From the NCBI GenBank assembly GCA_025531455.1, contig JAMYHL010000013.1, forward strand, positions 1 through 64,000: a DNA stretch of 64,000 bases, in the 5' to 3' direction. The position numbers and the translations under genes were made by a program. Shown piece by piece: positions 1-11,515 of this stretch. The notes under the pieces were generated by a model. That model was not told the origin of the DNA and made no database searches. It saw only the letters and a program-made list of their open reading frames with translations. The DNA is from Apiotrichum sp. Y4204. Lineage: Eukaryota > Basidiomycota > Tremellomycetes > Trichosporonales > Trichosporonaceae. The first letter of the stretch is position 1. Each line of letters starts with the position of its first letter.

Positions 1-182
1 ACAGGAAAAGGGAAGAGAGAGGGGGGGGGGGGATTGCAAGGGCCCGCGGCGGCCAGGGGCGAAGCAGAGACAAGGTGCCACAGCGCTGCTGTACCTGTAA
101 AGGCTGCATCAGGTAGAGGGGACTTTTCGGCGGCGACAAAACTATCCCGCCAGCCAGAAAAAATACAGCCAGCAGAATGAAG

Positions 183-214
<32 letters not shown>

Positions 215-1254
215 ACAAAAAAGGGGAAAAAAGGGAAAGGAAAGAAAGGAATGATCTGGTATGTGCGGGGTCAAGCAAAATGAGCCAAAACCGGATTAGA
301 ATGGATTAGAAAGGATCAGAGGAGGAGATTAGAAAACCAAAGCTAAACAAGGTCGGGCTGGCATAGACTACTGCATGACATCAAACTCTATGTAAATGGG
401 ATTTGGATTAGAATTAACCTTGGTGGATCGGTTGAGAAGCAGACGATCAGCGGGATCCCGGTAGTGTGGTGTCCTGATCGACCCGATGATCTCGTGATTA
501 GCATATTGTTGATGATCTTCGGAAAATCATTACAACTGTGGGGTATAGGACGGGGGGTGAGTGGGCAGCGGCGGGTTCTCATTAGCAATTAGGCATGTTT
601 TTCTAATGAGTTTTTTTCCGACGGGTGTCCCTGAGAGACCTGATTCTATCATCTGGGAGGACAGACAGGCAGGACCCACGGGACCTGAACCCTGACGAAC
701 AGGTTTTGAACAAGACCCCAGGAGCCACAAGCCAGGCGCCCCCAGGATCCCCCAGGAGGGAGGAGAGAGCCAGGGGCCAGGGCCAGGGGCTTTGGGGTCC
801 AGGAAAACGGGACCTGAGAACCCAAAAGTACCCAAAGCTGGGAGCTGTGACAGAAAAGTGATTCCTTCCCCCCCCTCCCCCCCCGGGTGTGGCTGTGATC
901 CTGTGCATCATGCATCATGACCACATCATCTCACGTGATTCAACTCCCTGCCCTCCTCATACCTCCACCCTCCCCAGACTCGTCTCACCTCCCCCTCCCC
1001 TCGATCCTCGATCGGACTCTGCCGCCCCCCTCCTCGCCTGTTGTTGTTCCTCAACTTGTCACACAAGACTGCACATTTAACAAACGTGCTGTCTCTTCCA
1101 GTCCACCTACTCTTACTCGCTCATGCTGACCATCTCGCCTCGGGTTTCCTCTCTTCGCTGTCTCCTGTCCTCTTGCAACTCGTCTCTCACTCTCTTGACC
1201 CGCCCGGCCCCCGCCTGTCGGAACCTTTCAACCACAACCAACCGAAACAAGACA
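1..1254. other. Left-edge intergenic and promoter region
   Basis: No credible gene is seen. The stretch has a run of about a dozen G near 23-34, a 29-base A run at 183-211 followed by A/G-rich sequence, and GC-rich sequence at 650-850 with short repeats of the type CCAGG. From about 930 to 1250 it becomes strongly pyrimidine-rich (CTCCCC, TCTCTT), as is common in leaders of basidiomycete yeast genes, so this last part is probably the promoter and 5' leader of the PLPBP gene. Short open frames here are low complexity. Confidence 0.6.
183..211 (+). repeat. Poly(A) run of 29 bases
   Basis: An uninterrupted A run, followed by A/G-rich sequence. It may be slippage, or the tail of an old retroposed copy on the + strand. 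No target-site duplication could be recognised. Confidence 0.8.
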
Positions 1255-2281
1255 ATGTCGCTCTCCTACACCCCCGAGCGCCGGGCAGAACTCGAGGCGA
1301 ACGTCAACGAGGTCCTTGCTGAGGTCAAGGCTGCGGCGCCGTCGGGCACCGAGGTACGTGTTTCGGGGTGGTGACGGACCGGCCACAAGACGGCGGGCCC
1401 GGCGACAGCGCGACAGCAGAGAGTCTTGCCCATACTGGTAAACTGAGGTCCTTTCTACCTCCACTTACCGGGCCGAATGTCCGGACCGCAGGTCACGATT
1501 TCCCCTTTTTTGTCGCTCCTATTTTGCTATTTTCCCTTCTGACCTTCAGCCGCGTCTTGTCGCGATTTCGAAGATCAAGCCTGCCTCGGACATCCAAGCG
1601 CTCTACGATGCCGGCCATCGCCATTTTGGCGAGAACTATATCCAGGAGATGAGCGAGAAAGCTGCGATTGTGAGTAGATCTAGATCCAAGGAAAGAGTAA
1701 GGCCAATGACGCCGGATCTCAGCGATTTGTGCAAATCTGACAGACCCCAGCTCCCGTCCGACATTTGCTGGCACTTTGTCGGTTCGCTCCAGTCCAACAA
1801 GTCGAAGCTCCTGACCGCCATTCCGAACGTTTTTGTCCTCGAAACGCTCTCCACCGTCAAGCTCGCCGACCTCCTTCAGCGTAACCTCGCAGACACCGAC
1901 CGCGTGTTGCGCGTGTACCTCCAGGTGAACACGTCAGGGGAGGACGCCAAGTCTGGTCTGGCGCCGCTCACGCCGGTGTGCGACGCCAGCGCCCCGCTCG
2001 CAGCACTCGCGCTGCACGTTGCTGCCAAGTGCCCAAATCTCAACGTTGCAGGCCTCATGACCATCGGCTCCTGGGAGGCGAGTCATGCCGCCGGCGAAAA
2101 CCCCGACTTTATTGCGCTCAAGGCATGCCGCGCACTCCTCGCGCCCATTATGGGCGTTCCGGAGGCCGACCTCGAGCTCTCGATGGGCATGAGCGCCGAC
2201 TTTGAGGAGGCGATCAGGGAAGGCAGCAGTAGCGTGCGTGTCGGGACAAGGATCTTCGGTGCCCGCCCCAAGAAGCAGTAG
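1255..2281 (+). CDS. Pyridoxal phosphate homeostasis protein (YggS/PROSC/PLPBP family)
   Basis: Three exons (1255-1353, 1550-1669, 1751-2281) give 249 residues, the usual family size. Family members bind pyridoxal 5'-phosphate in an alanine-racemase-like TIM barrel and buffer free PLP in cytosol and mitochondria; they are not known to catalyse a reaction. Visible marks are LVAISKIKP, where the first Lys is the expected PLP Schiff-base lysine, then HFGENYIQE, WHFVGSLQSNK, GLMTIG, and near the end LSMGMSADFEEAI followed by VRVGTRIFG, the phosphate-binding part. All junctions are in phase. The start is the ATG after a pyrimidine-rich leader and gives a normal N-terminus. The stop lies 197 bp from the stop of the convergent transcription factor gene. 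Confidence 0.95.
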
Positions 2282-2478
2282 TAGATAAGCGGCAGTAGAG
2301 ATTGATAGAGACCGTGATGTCCCAAAGTCGTACATTTACATACACAAACCAAAATATGCCACATGTGCCACCTTCACTCCGGTACTCCGGCAAATTAGTT
2401 CCACTTTCTACGTGCTACAATGTTGCTACAAGGCTTCCAAGGGAAAGCTCCTCGTCCTCGTCCCCTTTGCCACTTCCG

Positions 2479-5400
2479 CTATCGGAATGGAAAGCCACCC
2501 TGCGCTTCTCCTGGTCCCACCTTCATCCAAAAGTCGGACAGGTCGAGAGCTTCAAATGGATTACCGGCGGGGCCAACTCCCGCAGCTCCATTGACGCTTC
2601 CTATTCCGCTGATGCTTCCACCGTTGTTATTTTGGGCAGGGAACCAGTCCTCCAGCGTCGCGAAACCCAAGTTCTGCTCGACGCCTATCTGGAGACTGCT
2701 GATTTCAGACAGCGGCTGCTCATGCGGCGGCGCCACAAAGCCATGAGCGTATCCCGGGGTTCCGTACGGGAAAGAGAGCGGGGCGCTAGATGGCGCCGTA
2801 GGAGCTGGAAGCGACCACAGCTCGGAATTGTCACGCGAATGGCTCTCCCGACGATCACGGAGCCCCTCCTTTTGATCCTGATTCTGATCGTGCGCCGACT
2901 GATGAACAGGCTCATCGGTGGGAGGGAGAGGAACGGTGCCTCCACCAGTCGGTGAGTTTGCGGAAGTAGCAATGCCAGCCAGCTTTGCCCGCAATCCCTC
3001 AAGCTGAAGGCCGTAGCGTATGGCCGGGTGATCAGCGTCGAGAGACGGATCTGAAAATGCTTCGCACAGCCGATCAATGAGTTTGTAGGTCCTGAATGTG
3101 AGAAAGGTTCCACTTTAGGCGCGCTGTGCAACACTTACTCTGCGTGGTCGGCTCTCAACATAGCACCGGAATAAAGTGCTTTAAGGAGCACGATTGCAGC
3201 ATATGTAAACCACAAGAGGAAGCGATTTGGCAGGTAGGGCAGCGCACCACCGGGATGGAGAGAGTCCACGCATATGGTGAGCAGCTGTCTAGCCGCATCA
3301 ATCGACTGGAAAATATACCGAGCATCAGGTGATGCTGCCGCACCTCGCGGGAAGAGAGATATCGCTGGCCGGGGAGCAGAAGGGTTCTCACGATACTCCT
3401 CCTCAGCACGAGCTGCCGCTCGTTCCACGTGAGCTTGCTGTGGAGGCCATCAGTATTATCCACTATCTGTGAACTCACGAAACTGAAGGCGCAAATATAC
3501 AGCTGTGTGTAGTAGAACATGGCCCACACAGTATCTGTAAGAGGGAAAAGTTTCCATCTCTTCTCGCGCCATAACGCCTTGAACCCGTCCAAGGATCGCG
3601 CCAGTTCGTCGATGTATTTGAAGTACTCTCCATACAGCACGAGAGCCCGTGTGCGCGCTGGGTTGGGATATAACACATCATGCGCATTTGACATGAGCTG
3701 TGTGAGCTCCAGGTATGTTTGAACGAGAGAAGCCAAATCCTCTTGAGCCGGGTAGTTGGAAGGTGCCCCCTCTGGAGGGCGGATTTCTCGTAAGAACGGG
3801 AAGTTCCCAGGCGCAGCTGGTGGTCCAGTCTGTGCGGAAGCAGAGAAGCCTTGGAAACAGATTGCAGGACCGCGAGACCAGAATGCACGGCCCAGGCGGA
3901 GGGAGACACTGTCGGTGAGTAATGGAAACCTCACAGAGGGTCAGGTACTCACTGCCGGTCGAATAGGTAACAGTACGTCCATGCCAGTCCCGCTCTCTCA
4001 ACTTCGTAAGTCCGGTCTACTTCGCGGAGAAGTTTGAATGCGAGTTTGTCAATGCCGAGCGAGTAGGCGCAGCGGATTGCGACACCTATGAGCGACCAAG
4101 CCTGGTTGTTCTCGGCCCCATGAACTTCCTCGCCGAAACCCTGTGCGAAAGCGGGATCAGGTGTACCAGAACGTGTTCGCGATGAGTCCCTTGGGGGATC
4201 ACGCGGGAGGTTCTCAGCAAGTAACAGGAGGGCCTCCACAAGACCAACCGTCGGGGGAGCGCCCAGGCACATGATGTCTGAAATCCAACCGCGCATTACC
4301 TGCCACGATCGGTCGTGGATTTCTCGCATGTGAGGTGCACGCTGGCTTCGGGACGCAATAATGATGATGGCAGTGACAAAGTATCGTTCGTCACGGGCAA
4401 ACTCAGCAATCTGAACTGGGGTGTGGGGAATGCGGTCGGCAGGTACCATGGGCTAGGTGAGGTGAGTTGTTGTCCAAAAAGGATCATGTCACTCATGCCA
4501 CTCACAAACATATGGTGATGAAACCTAAAAAAGGCGTTCATCAGCTCGATCACTTGATCTCCATCAAGAATTCCAAGTTTGACAAGAGCAAATTCCTGCA
4601 ATGTTGCCACCGCGCGGTTCGGGCTCGCTTTATCGCCATTACCCTTTGCGGCGCTGTGTGCACTCGACCGACCTGCACCATCGGAGCTCGAGGGACGACC
4701 TGCTGAAGCGAGAGCAAGAATATGAAGCGCATCACTCTCATTTTGGACATCCGCGACCACAATGCTGGAAGGATCTGATTTGTGCGGGGGGTTGAGTGGG
4801 TTCAGATGTAGTCGTCTACGTTTCTCGTGGGTATGGGGATGTTGAGACTGAGAGTGTGATCCATGAGAAGCTGATCCAGGCACGCTGGAACCCGCAGCTG
4901 GCGAGGGTCCGTGGCCTGTGCTGGGACTCAACTCTGCCGATGATGCGGATGGATGGTTGAACAAGGAGTAATCTCCAGCCTGTGGTGATGGATTGAGCAC
5001 GTCGACATGTGTCGAGTAATGCGATGCACTGGGATGTGGGTATTGACCCCCGGAGGAGACCCCCGCTGAAGATCCACCCGCCGAGGGATTGGGATAAACC
5101 TCCAGCGACCCATCGACAGATCCGCCATGCTTTCGTTTGTTGTTTCCGCCCCTTCGACTTGGTGCAAACACGCAGTCCCGCGATTCTCGTTTGCACCGCG
5201 AGCACGGCGGCTTGGATGGTGCATCAATGTCTCCCTGATGATGAAATCAGATATGATGAGGCAATGAGGCAAGTCGAGTACCAAGGTAAATGTTCACAGA
5301 ATAGTGTCAGCATATTCCAACAATCTCTGTCAAGGCAGGAGGGGCGAGAGGTCATTTTCGCGCCAGAAAAAAAAAAAAAAGGTCGAGGCTGTCAGAGGCA

Positions 5401-5909
5401 TGCTTGCCTGCAATAGCCTTCCGCTCAATTCAAGGCGCCAAACGTTCCCTGTCGCCTTCTCATGATCGACAATTGAGCTCACCAGGTCGCATTTGGCTTT
5501 CCGTGCCCGGCAATGCAAGCTGGGATGTCAGCACGATTCAGGCAGTGATCCATGTGGCTTCGAAAGTTTGAGCGGCGTGCGTGGTGAACGCAACATGCAG
5601 CGGCCCACTGGAGAAGGTACCCAGTGTTGACTCGTCCGCTGGCCCAAACGCATGATGGATGGATTGGGCAACAGCAGCATTTTCCACTCGCCCACATTTG
5701 TTGCGCAGATGGCCAGCGGCCGTGGGATCCGGCATGCAAACTGAACACGCAAGAGACACACTCCTTTGTACCAGGACTCACCATGCTCGATACCCGCGCT
5801 TGGCCTTCTCCTTCTGCTCGGCATCGTCGTGAGACTGCCTGGGTGGAGGGTAGGTGCCATCAGCGGCCTGTACGCCTCCCCCGTTGCTGCCGGGGTCAGG
5901 GCCCTTCAT
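2479..5909 (-). CDS. Zn2Cys6 fungal-specific transcription factor
   Basis: Seven exons (5909-5782, 5519-5483, 5234-4506, 4452-3953, 3908-3479, 3437-3139, 3091-2479), all in phase, give 911 residues. The N-terminal binuclear zinc cluster is complete with spacing C-x2-C-x6-C-x12-C-x2-C-x6-C at about residues 43-76. Its first half, CLHCRARKAKCDL, lies on a 37-nt exon and the second half, CSRCKRESRDC, on the next exon. A Ser/Pro/His-rich linker follows. Residues of about 240-600 fit the fungal_trans middle homology region (regions such as ENNQAWSLIGVAIRCAYSLG and FDRHVSLRLGR). The C-terminus is low complexity. Such proteins bind CGG-type sites in the nucleus; the target pathway cannot be read from sequence. 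The ATG at 5909 is the first in-frame ATG I find; a longer frame upstream lacks an ATG. Confidence 0.88.
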
Positions 5910-7619
5910 TGCGGCAGAGGTGCGGTGGCTGTGATCGTATCGTAAAGGAGCGCGATGGGCGATGCGGTCGGATATCAAAAAAAGTGGAGGCCTGTGTTGT
6001 TGTCGGAGGACAAGTGTCTTGCTCGAGTGTGGGCGTGTAGATGTAAGATGGGGAGCGTCTAGGGAGATGTTGGGTGTGTTTGGTCACTCTGTTGGCAAGG
6101 ATTGGCGATCGTGTACAGACGATGTGTGTGAGAGGGTGAGTGAATGAGGTTTTATGAGAATGAGGATGAGAATGAGAAAGACTAGAGAGCAAGTATAGAG
6201 TGTGCGGCTCTGCCCATCACCCTTGGCGGCAATGGCTTTTGATAGTATATAAATGGTTGTACAGTAAATGGTGTAGTGGAGTAGTGGATAGGCCATAGGA
6301 ATTTGTGGGAATTTGTGACCTCCTTTCACCAGGTCCCCCTTATTACAACTCAATTTCAGCCAGCCTCTGGTCGATCTAGCCTCTCTGCTCTGCATGCTCT
6401 GCAGGTGTGGCCGCGCATGTCGTCCACCTCTATCCACACTCAGCTACTCAGCTACTCAGATGATCAGATGGGTCATATGGCCATGTGCCTTCCATCCTGA
6501 GATCCTGATCAGTCACCCGATCCAGGCACCTGGTGCATGCACTAGGTAGTAAATACTACTCCCCAGATGCCCAGGTATGCAGGTGCTCAGGTGAAGTTTG
6601 CGGCTCATGTGCACCACACCACAGCTGCGCAACTGCCTCTCTGCACATTTGCCTGCGTCCGCGCTGCTCAGCGCTCTGCAATTCTGCAACAGTGCATGCG
6701 GTACGCAGCACACGCAGCTACGTAGCACAGCACGCAGTACGCAGTACCCGTTTGGCCGTCCGCAATCTGGTCAGTCATTCCACTTGCGGAATGTGGATGC
6801 CGCTATTTGAAACATATGGATCACAGCACCATTTATACATTTAGGTGCATTAGAAAAGGGTCAAAAGATTTCCTCTTTTGCGCAGCCACCTGGGTGGGGG
6901 GATTATCGTGATTTTGTAATGCCCGGAGAATTGAGAGTGCATTCCTGTGTGCCATTCCTTCTTACTCCTGTGGTACTGAAAAGCTACTACTACCGTCCTG
7001 TAGATTCGGTTGCAGTCCCAAATCCGGGCCGCGACTCCCCTGATCTAGCGCTGTCTAGCCTTGTCGCGCCTTGTCGCGCCTGGCACCTTGCACAGCACCT
7101 AGGTACAGAGGTACAGAGGTGCACACCGTGTCCCGTGTCCCGTGTGTCCAAAGACCTATGGGGAATAGAGATCTAGAGAAGAAGGAAAAATTTCGATAGC
7201 AGAATCATACTGTGAGTGAACTACTGTCATCAATTACCGAGCACCAAAAAGTCTAAAGGGATGGGGTTGTTGAGCAGCATGGCAGCGGCCGGCGGCCAGC
7301 GGCAGCGGCCCGAGGCCCTCAGCTGGCCGGGCGGGCCGCACGATCGCACGCAGGACCATCGGTTGTACTACTGGACCGGGAGATGGGAGAAATTCGGAGA
7401 AATTTGACGCAGCCTTTACGTCAAGCACGAAACGACAGAAGCTCAAGGAGAACCACTGTCCTGATAAGATAAAATGACATCACATCCTTGAGATCACCAT
7501 ATTTGAAACGGGCCATACAATCATCGACAGGCAATGATGCATGTTGGGTACTTCCAGAGCTGACATTGAGTGGGCTGCAGGGTATCGTCTAACTAGGTGA
7601 TGAATATCTCGAGTATCTT
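5910..7619. other. Intergenic region with many short tandem duplications
   Basis: No supported gene. The first 250 bases are pyrimidine-rich on the minus strand and are probably the leader and promoter of the transcription factor gene. Between 6430 and 7140 there are many back-to-back short duplications, for example CAGCTACT at 6440, ACGCAGT near 6730, CTTGTCGCGC twice near 7060, AGGTACAG near 7100 and GTGTCCC near 7130. The final 150 bases are the 3' flank of RCY1. Confidence 0.6.
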
Positions 7620-10600
7620 CTACATGATCACACAGTCCTCGCGAACGCTGAGCGCGTACATGGCCTGAAAGAGAATCAGCTTTGATTGAGAGCCCGTGAA
7701 TGGCGATAAAACGCACCTTGTCTACCGTCTTCTCAATCTTCTTCCAGTCTGAGCGTCGTTGGATAAATTCGTAAATACTGTAGTCAGTAACAACGAAAAG
7801 CGCTTACAACAGAATCCCTGATTGCTTAGACTCACTCTTCAGGAGTAAAAGTCCCGCCATAACGAGTAACGTCGCGCACAATCTGGGCCAGATCCTTGGC
7901 ATCCGAAACAATAAACACATGTCCAAGCATCTTGAGGTTCGCAAAGTCTTCAGTGATTCTCTGCTGTTTGAGACTCTGTACGAAAGCGTGATATGCGTTC
8001 AGGTCGGCAATAATCTGGAAACCGCCCTCGAGCGAAATAATCTGGCGTTTGAGATGGCGCTGGAGAATGCTTGGGGATGTCAGTACAAGTAACCCACTAG
8101 CGGTGTATACTCACGCCTGCAGTCGGATTCCAACTTCTTGGTAGAAAACCTCCAAAACCTCCTTAGTTGTGCTTCCTTTGAGTAGGTCACAATGCGTAGT
8201 GAGACACTTTATCGCTTCTTGGCATCCGACAGTAGGGCCAAGCTCCATTGGTGCTCCAGGTTCAGGGTAGTATTCTCGGGGCCCTGTCTTCACAAGGATA
8301 ATGTGCTCAACCTTGAACATGTCAGACAGGCCATGCAAATCAAGACTTACCTGGTTCATCAATACTTCAATACCTGCGTTCAAGCCGGCAGCAACTGCAT
8401 CGTCTAGTACGCTCTCGAAGCGCTTCTTCTCGCGCATGACCGGGTTCAGGAAATCCGTCTTGTCCACGTAGGCTGCAACCTCCTTATCAAAGAAGACCTG
8501 GGTCATACTCTGGATGGTGTCACCAACGTGGACAAGCTCGAAGAACTGCAGCAATGGAGCCACCGATGAGGTTTCCTCGTGCTCGGCAGGCTTGTAGGTG
8601 AGCATTTGCTCCGTTGCACTGATGTTAGTTGCCAGTTGGGTCATCTTTCCGCTTACATTCTGAATCCAGGTGCAATGTGACGATCGCTGATAGCTTTGAG
8701 GAGAAGAATAAAGATCTCCTGGATCGTATCACAAACCTTCTCTCCGCATTTACCAGGATACTTTGCAAACGTTTCGGCACGCTTGAGAGCATCGCGGTCG
8801 CCGTGGATGAGTTCAAGCGCCGTGTCTAGAGACACAAGGAGCTGCAGCCGATCGAAAGCGGCCATACTAGCGGACGTTGGTGTTGCGGCCTGCATGGAAA
8901 CGGCGGACTTTTCAGAGGTCGGAGTACCAGGTACTGCCAAGCGATCGGTCACGTCAAGGCGGTCGACTGTGGTGCCGAGAGCATCCACCTCGTCCTTCTC
9001 CTCAGGTTCGCCATTCTGCGCCATACGCTTCTCATCATCCAACACACTCTCGGCCATATCCAATGTGGGGTCGAAGACGACTTCGCCATTCACCATATGC
9101 CCGCGGGTTCCCTTCTCAGAGTTTTGGTTTCCTGCCCATTTTTGCGGATTGAGCATGGAGAGACCAGAAACTGTTTGCCGAGAGCCAGAAACGATCGCGT
9201 TGACACCGTAGTTGACTGTTCGAGGCACAATAGTGACGGGAAGTAGCAAAACGTCGCGGAAGCTCGCCAGCACATTACGCTTCACTTGGTCGGGATTCTG
9301 AGAGGTAAGGAATTGAGGAGCCGATTTTTCCGCGTTCGTTCTAGGCTTGGATCCACGGGAGATAGGATCTGGGTTAACACCGGCTTCGCGAGCCGTATCG
9401 CTAAGTTCCGCATCCCAGGCGTTGCAAATTCCATCCAGTGTTTTCTGTACCCATTCCGTCTCGTCGTCGAGGTATTCGTCCATGTGAGGCTCGAACATCT
9501 GGTACACGCTCTTCTCGATCATGGTCCGAGGAGTCTCCGTTTGCTTTTCACCGAGCATGTCCATAGTGGTCTCGACTAGCTTCCATGCCTGGACGAATGT
9601 GGCAGCTGTCGCTCGCAGAGACATTTCTGGCGACATCACGCGTGTCTGAGTAAGCAGAGTATCGATGTACTCGCCAATGACGTCCATTGCCACACGATCC
9701 GAGAACGAGTAAACCACTCGTGCTCCAGGCGGGAATACTCGCACAGCCATCTCGGCATCGAGTTTGAAGGATTCCAGGACATGAGTCATGAATGCGTCCA
9801 TAGGAGTGAAGTCGAGTTCACGAACAAGAGCTGTTCCGGAGGGAGCTGGCACTTTACTGCGCATGTCAGCATGTCTGCCCCTACTAGCCTCTCTTCAGTT
9901 TCGGCTCACATGATGTTTTCTGTGGCATCCCACTTTACCGTGTCGTAAAACACCTCCCTCTTCTCAACCCACACTCTTCCGCACTCCCACTCCTCTCTCC
10001 GTCCACCACCAGCCTCCCAAACCTTCCAGCTCGCTTCAGCGGCTGCACGCATGCCCTGTTCGTCCTTCTTCGTATCGGCGACTTCAAACGCCACAAGACA
10101 GGTCGAGTCGAATCGATCGGCAGCGGAAAGAAGCGCTTGGCGAAGAAATCCCCAGTCATGAAGCGGCTGCAACGTTGGTGAGAGGAATCGAACCAGCTGG
10201 AGAAGTCGGTCGCCTTGTTCCTGCAGACTAGGGGTCAAACCAGATTTCGGATCTGGTGGAAACAGGAGAGACAGAGAGGTACTTGGGCTTGGAGAGGAAC
10301 GCAGGTGTATGCACAGAGGGACGAGTTCACGATGCAGGCGCTGATATGTGTGGTACCACTGTCCCGGCGCAGCTGCCGCCCCTGGTGTTGATGTTGCCGA
10401 AGGGATGGGCGACGAAGGAACAAGAGCGAAGAATCCTGTTTGTCGCCCAGAGGCATTCTTGGAAGGAAGCGGCATGCTCCCAAAGTCGAGCAGGTTATTC
10501 TCCTGCTTCTTCGTCGGCGAGAACCCGCCTTGAGCGACCGTTGGCGATGCAAAGTCACCAAAGTCTACGTCCTCGAAGGCGTCATCTCCCGCCTCTCCAA

Positions 10601-11173
10601 AGTCACCAAACTCGTCATCGACAGAGAATCGCTGCTTGTTAGTCGATGGTCGCCGTTTGGAGGACGACGTTCGCGGTTTCGCCCCACTTGGATTGCGCGA
10701 CACCGCTGTCGACTGGACAGCGTTCTGTTTGGGCGGCGATCCTAATCCTACGCCAGGTCCCGCAGGAGATTGAGGTCGAGGTGTCTCTTTGTCTGCTTGG
10801 TCAACACAGAATTTGCAGCTTGTGTGTCCCGACCAAACTCACCAGGTTCTGTTACTCCAACCTCGCGACATCGTGCTTCCCATGTCGTTTCGGTGCGCGC
10901 TAACCGGGCCAAGGCGCGGTTCGCTCTTGCGAAGGCCGGTACGTCGTGAACAGGGAGAAAGCCCAAGATCCGCACAATGATATCCTCAGGCCACCGGCCA
11001 ACTCTGGGACCGGAGCGCCCTGCGCGCGCCCGCGCAGCTGCCGAGGTGGAGGGGCCAGCTTTGGAGGGCTTGAGGACAGCGCCGAAAGAGGAGAACATGC
11101 TCCCGGCGCCGTGGGCTGAGGTGCCGGACTTGCCCCCGGGCTTTGACGGGGCTATTGGTGCCCACTTGTCCAT
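7620..11173 (-). CDS. RCY1: F-box/Sec10-like endocytic recycling protein (Rcy1/Pof6 type) with CAAX box
   Basis: Eight exons (11173-10843, 10792-9910, 9856-8657, 8618-8351, 8311-8115, 8069-7836, 7777-7717, 7664-7620) are phase-consistent and give 1,072 residues. Order of parts: a Gly/Ser/Ala-rich start; an F-box around residues 60-100 (RWPEDIIVRILGFLPVHDVP); an acidic Asp/Phe/Gly linker (DEFGDFGEAGDDAFEDVDFG); then a long helical region with Sec10/exocyst-type similarity (for example LDFTPMDAFMTHVLESF). The last 15-codon exon ends in CVIM, a canonical CAAX farnesylation box; yeast Rcy1 also ends in a CAAX box. The family bridges Skp1 and Rab GTPases in endosome-to-Golgi recycling. It is longer than yeast Rcy1 (840 aa) mainly because of the linkers. 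It is divergent from the unknown gene at 11516. Confidence 0.9.
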
Positions 11174-11515
11174 GGCGAGATGATTGATGACTGTGCGCAA
11201 ACGGGAGAGACAGAGAAGGTGTAAGCGATGGTGTATACGTCTAGTTGTGCACCACCAGGTGGAGGTGACAACGATACTAGTAACGACCAGGTCGACGAGA
11301 CGGAAGGGGACGCCATGGTTGCAGGTCCTTAATTGAGCCCACCTCCGCCGCCACAAGTGTCTCATGAATTCATGAACCTCCACCGCGCGCCCCTCGCGGC
11401 CGTCGCGGCTCACGTCTCGTGCGTTAACGTGCTAAATGCCAAACGTCTCGTGCGCTTGTCTTCTCTCTCCATTCTTCTCTTATCCTGATACTGATTGAGT
11501 AGACAATTCTCTGGG
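11174..11515. promoter_or_regulatory. Shared divergent promoter between RCY1 and an unknown gene
   Basis: This 342-bp gap separates two divergently oriented start codons. It contains a CT-rich stretch next to the + strand gene (about 11455-11490) and no recognisable coding sequence. No specific factor site was identified. Confidence 0.55.
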
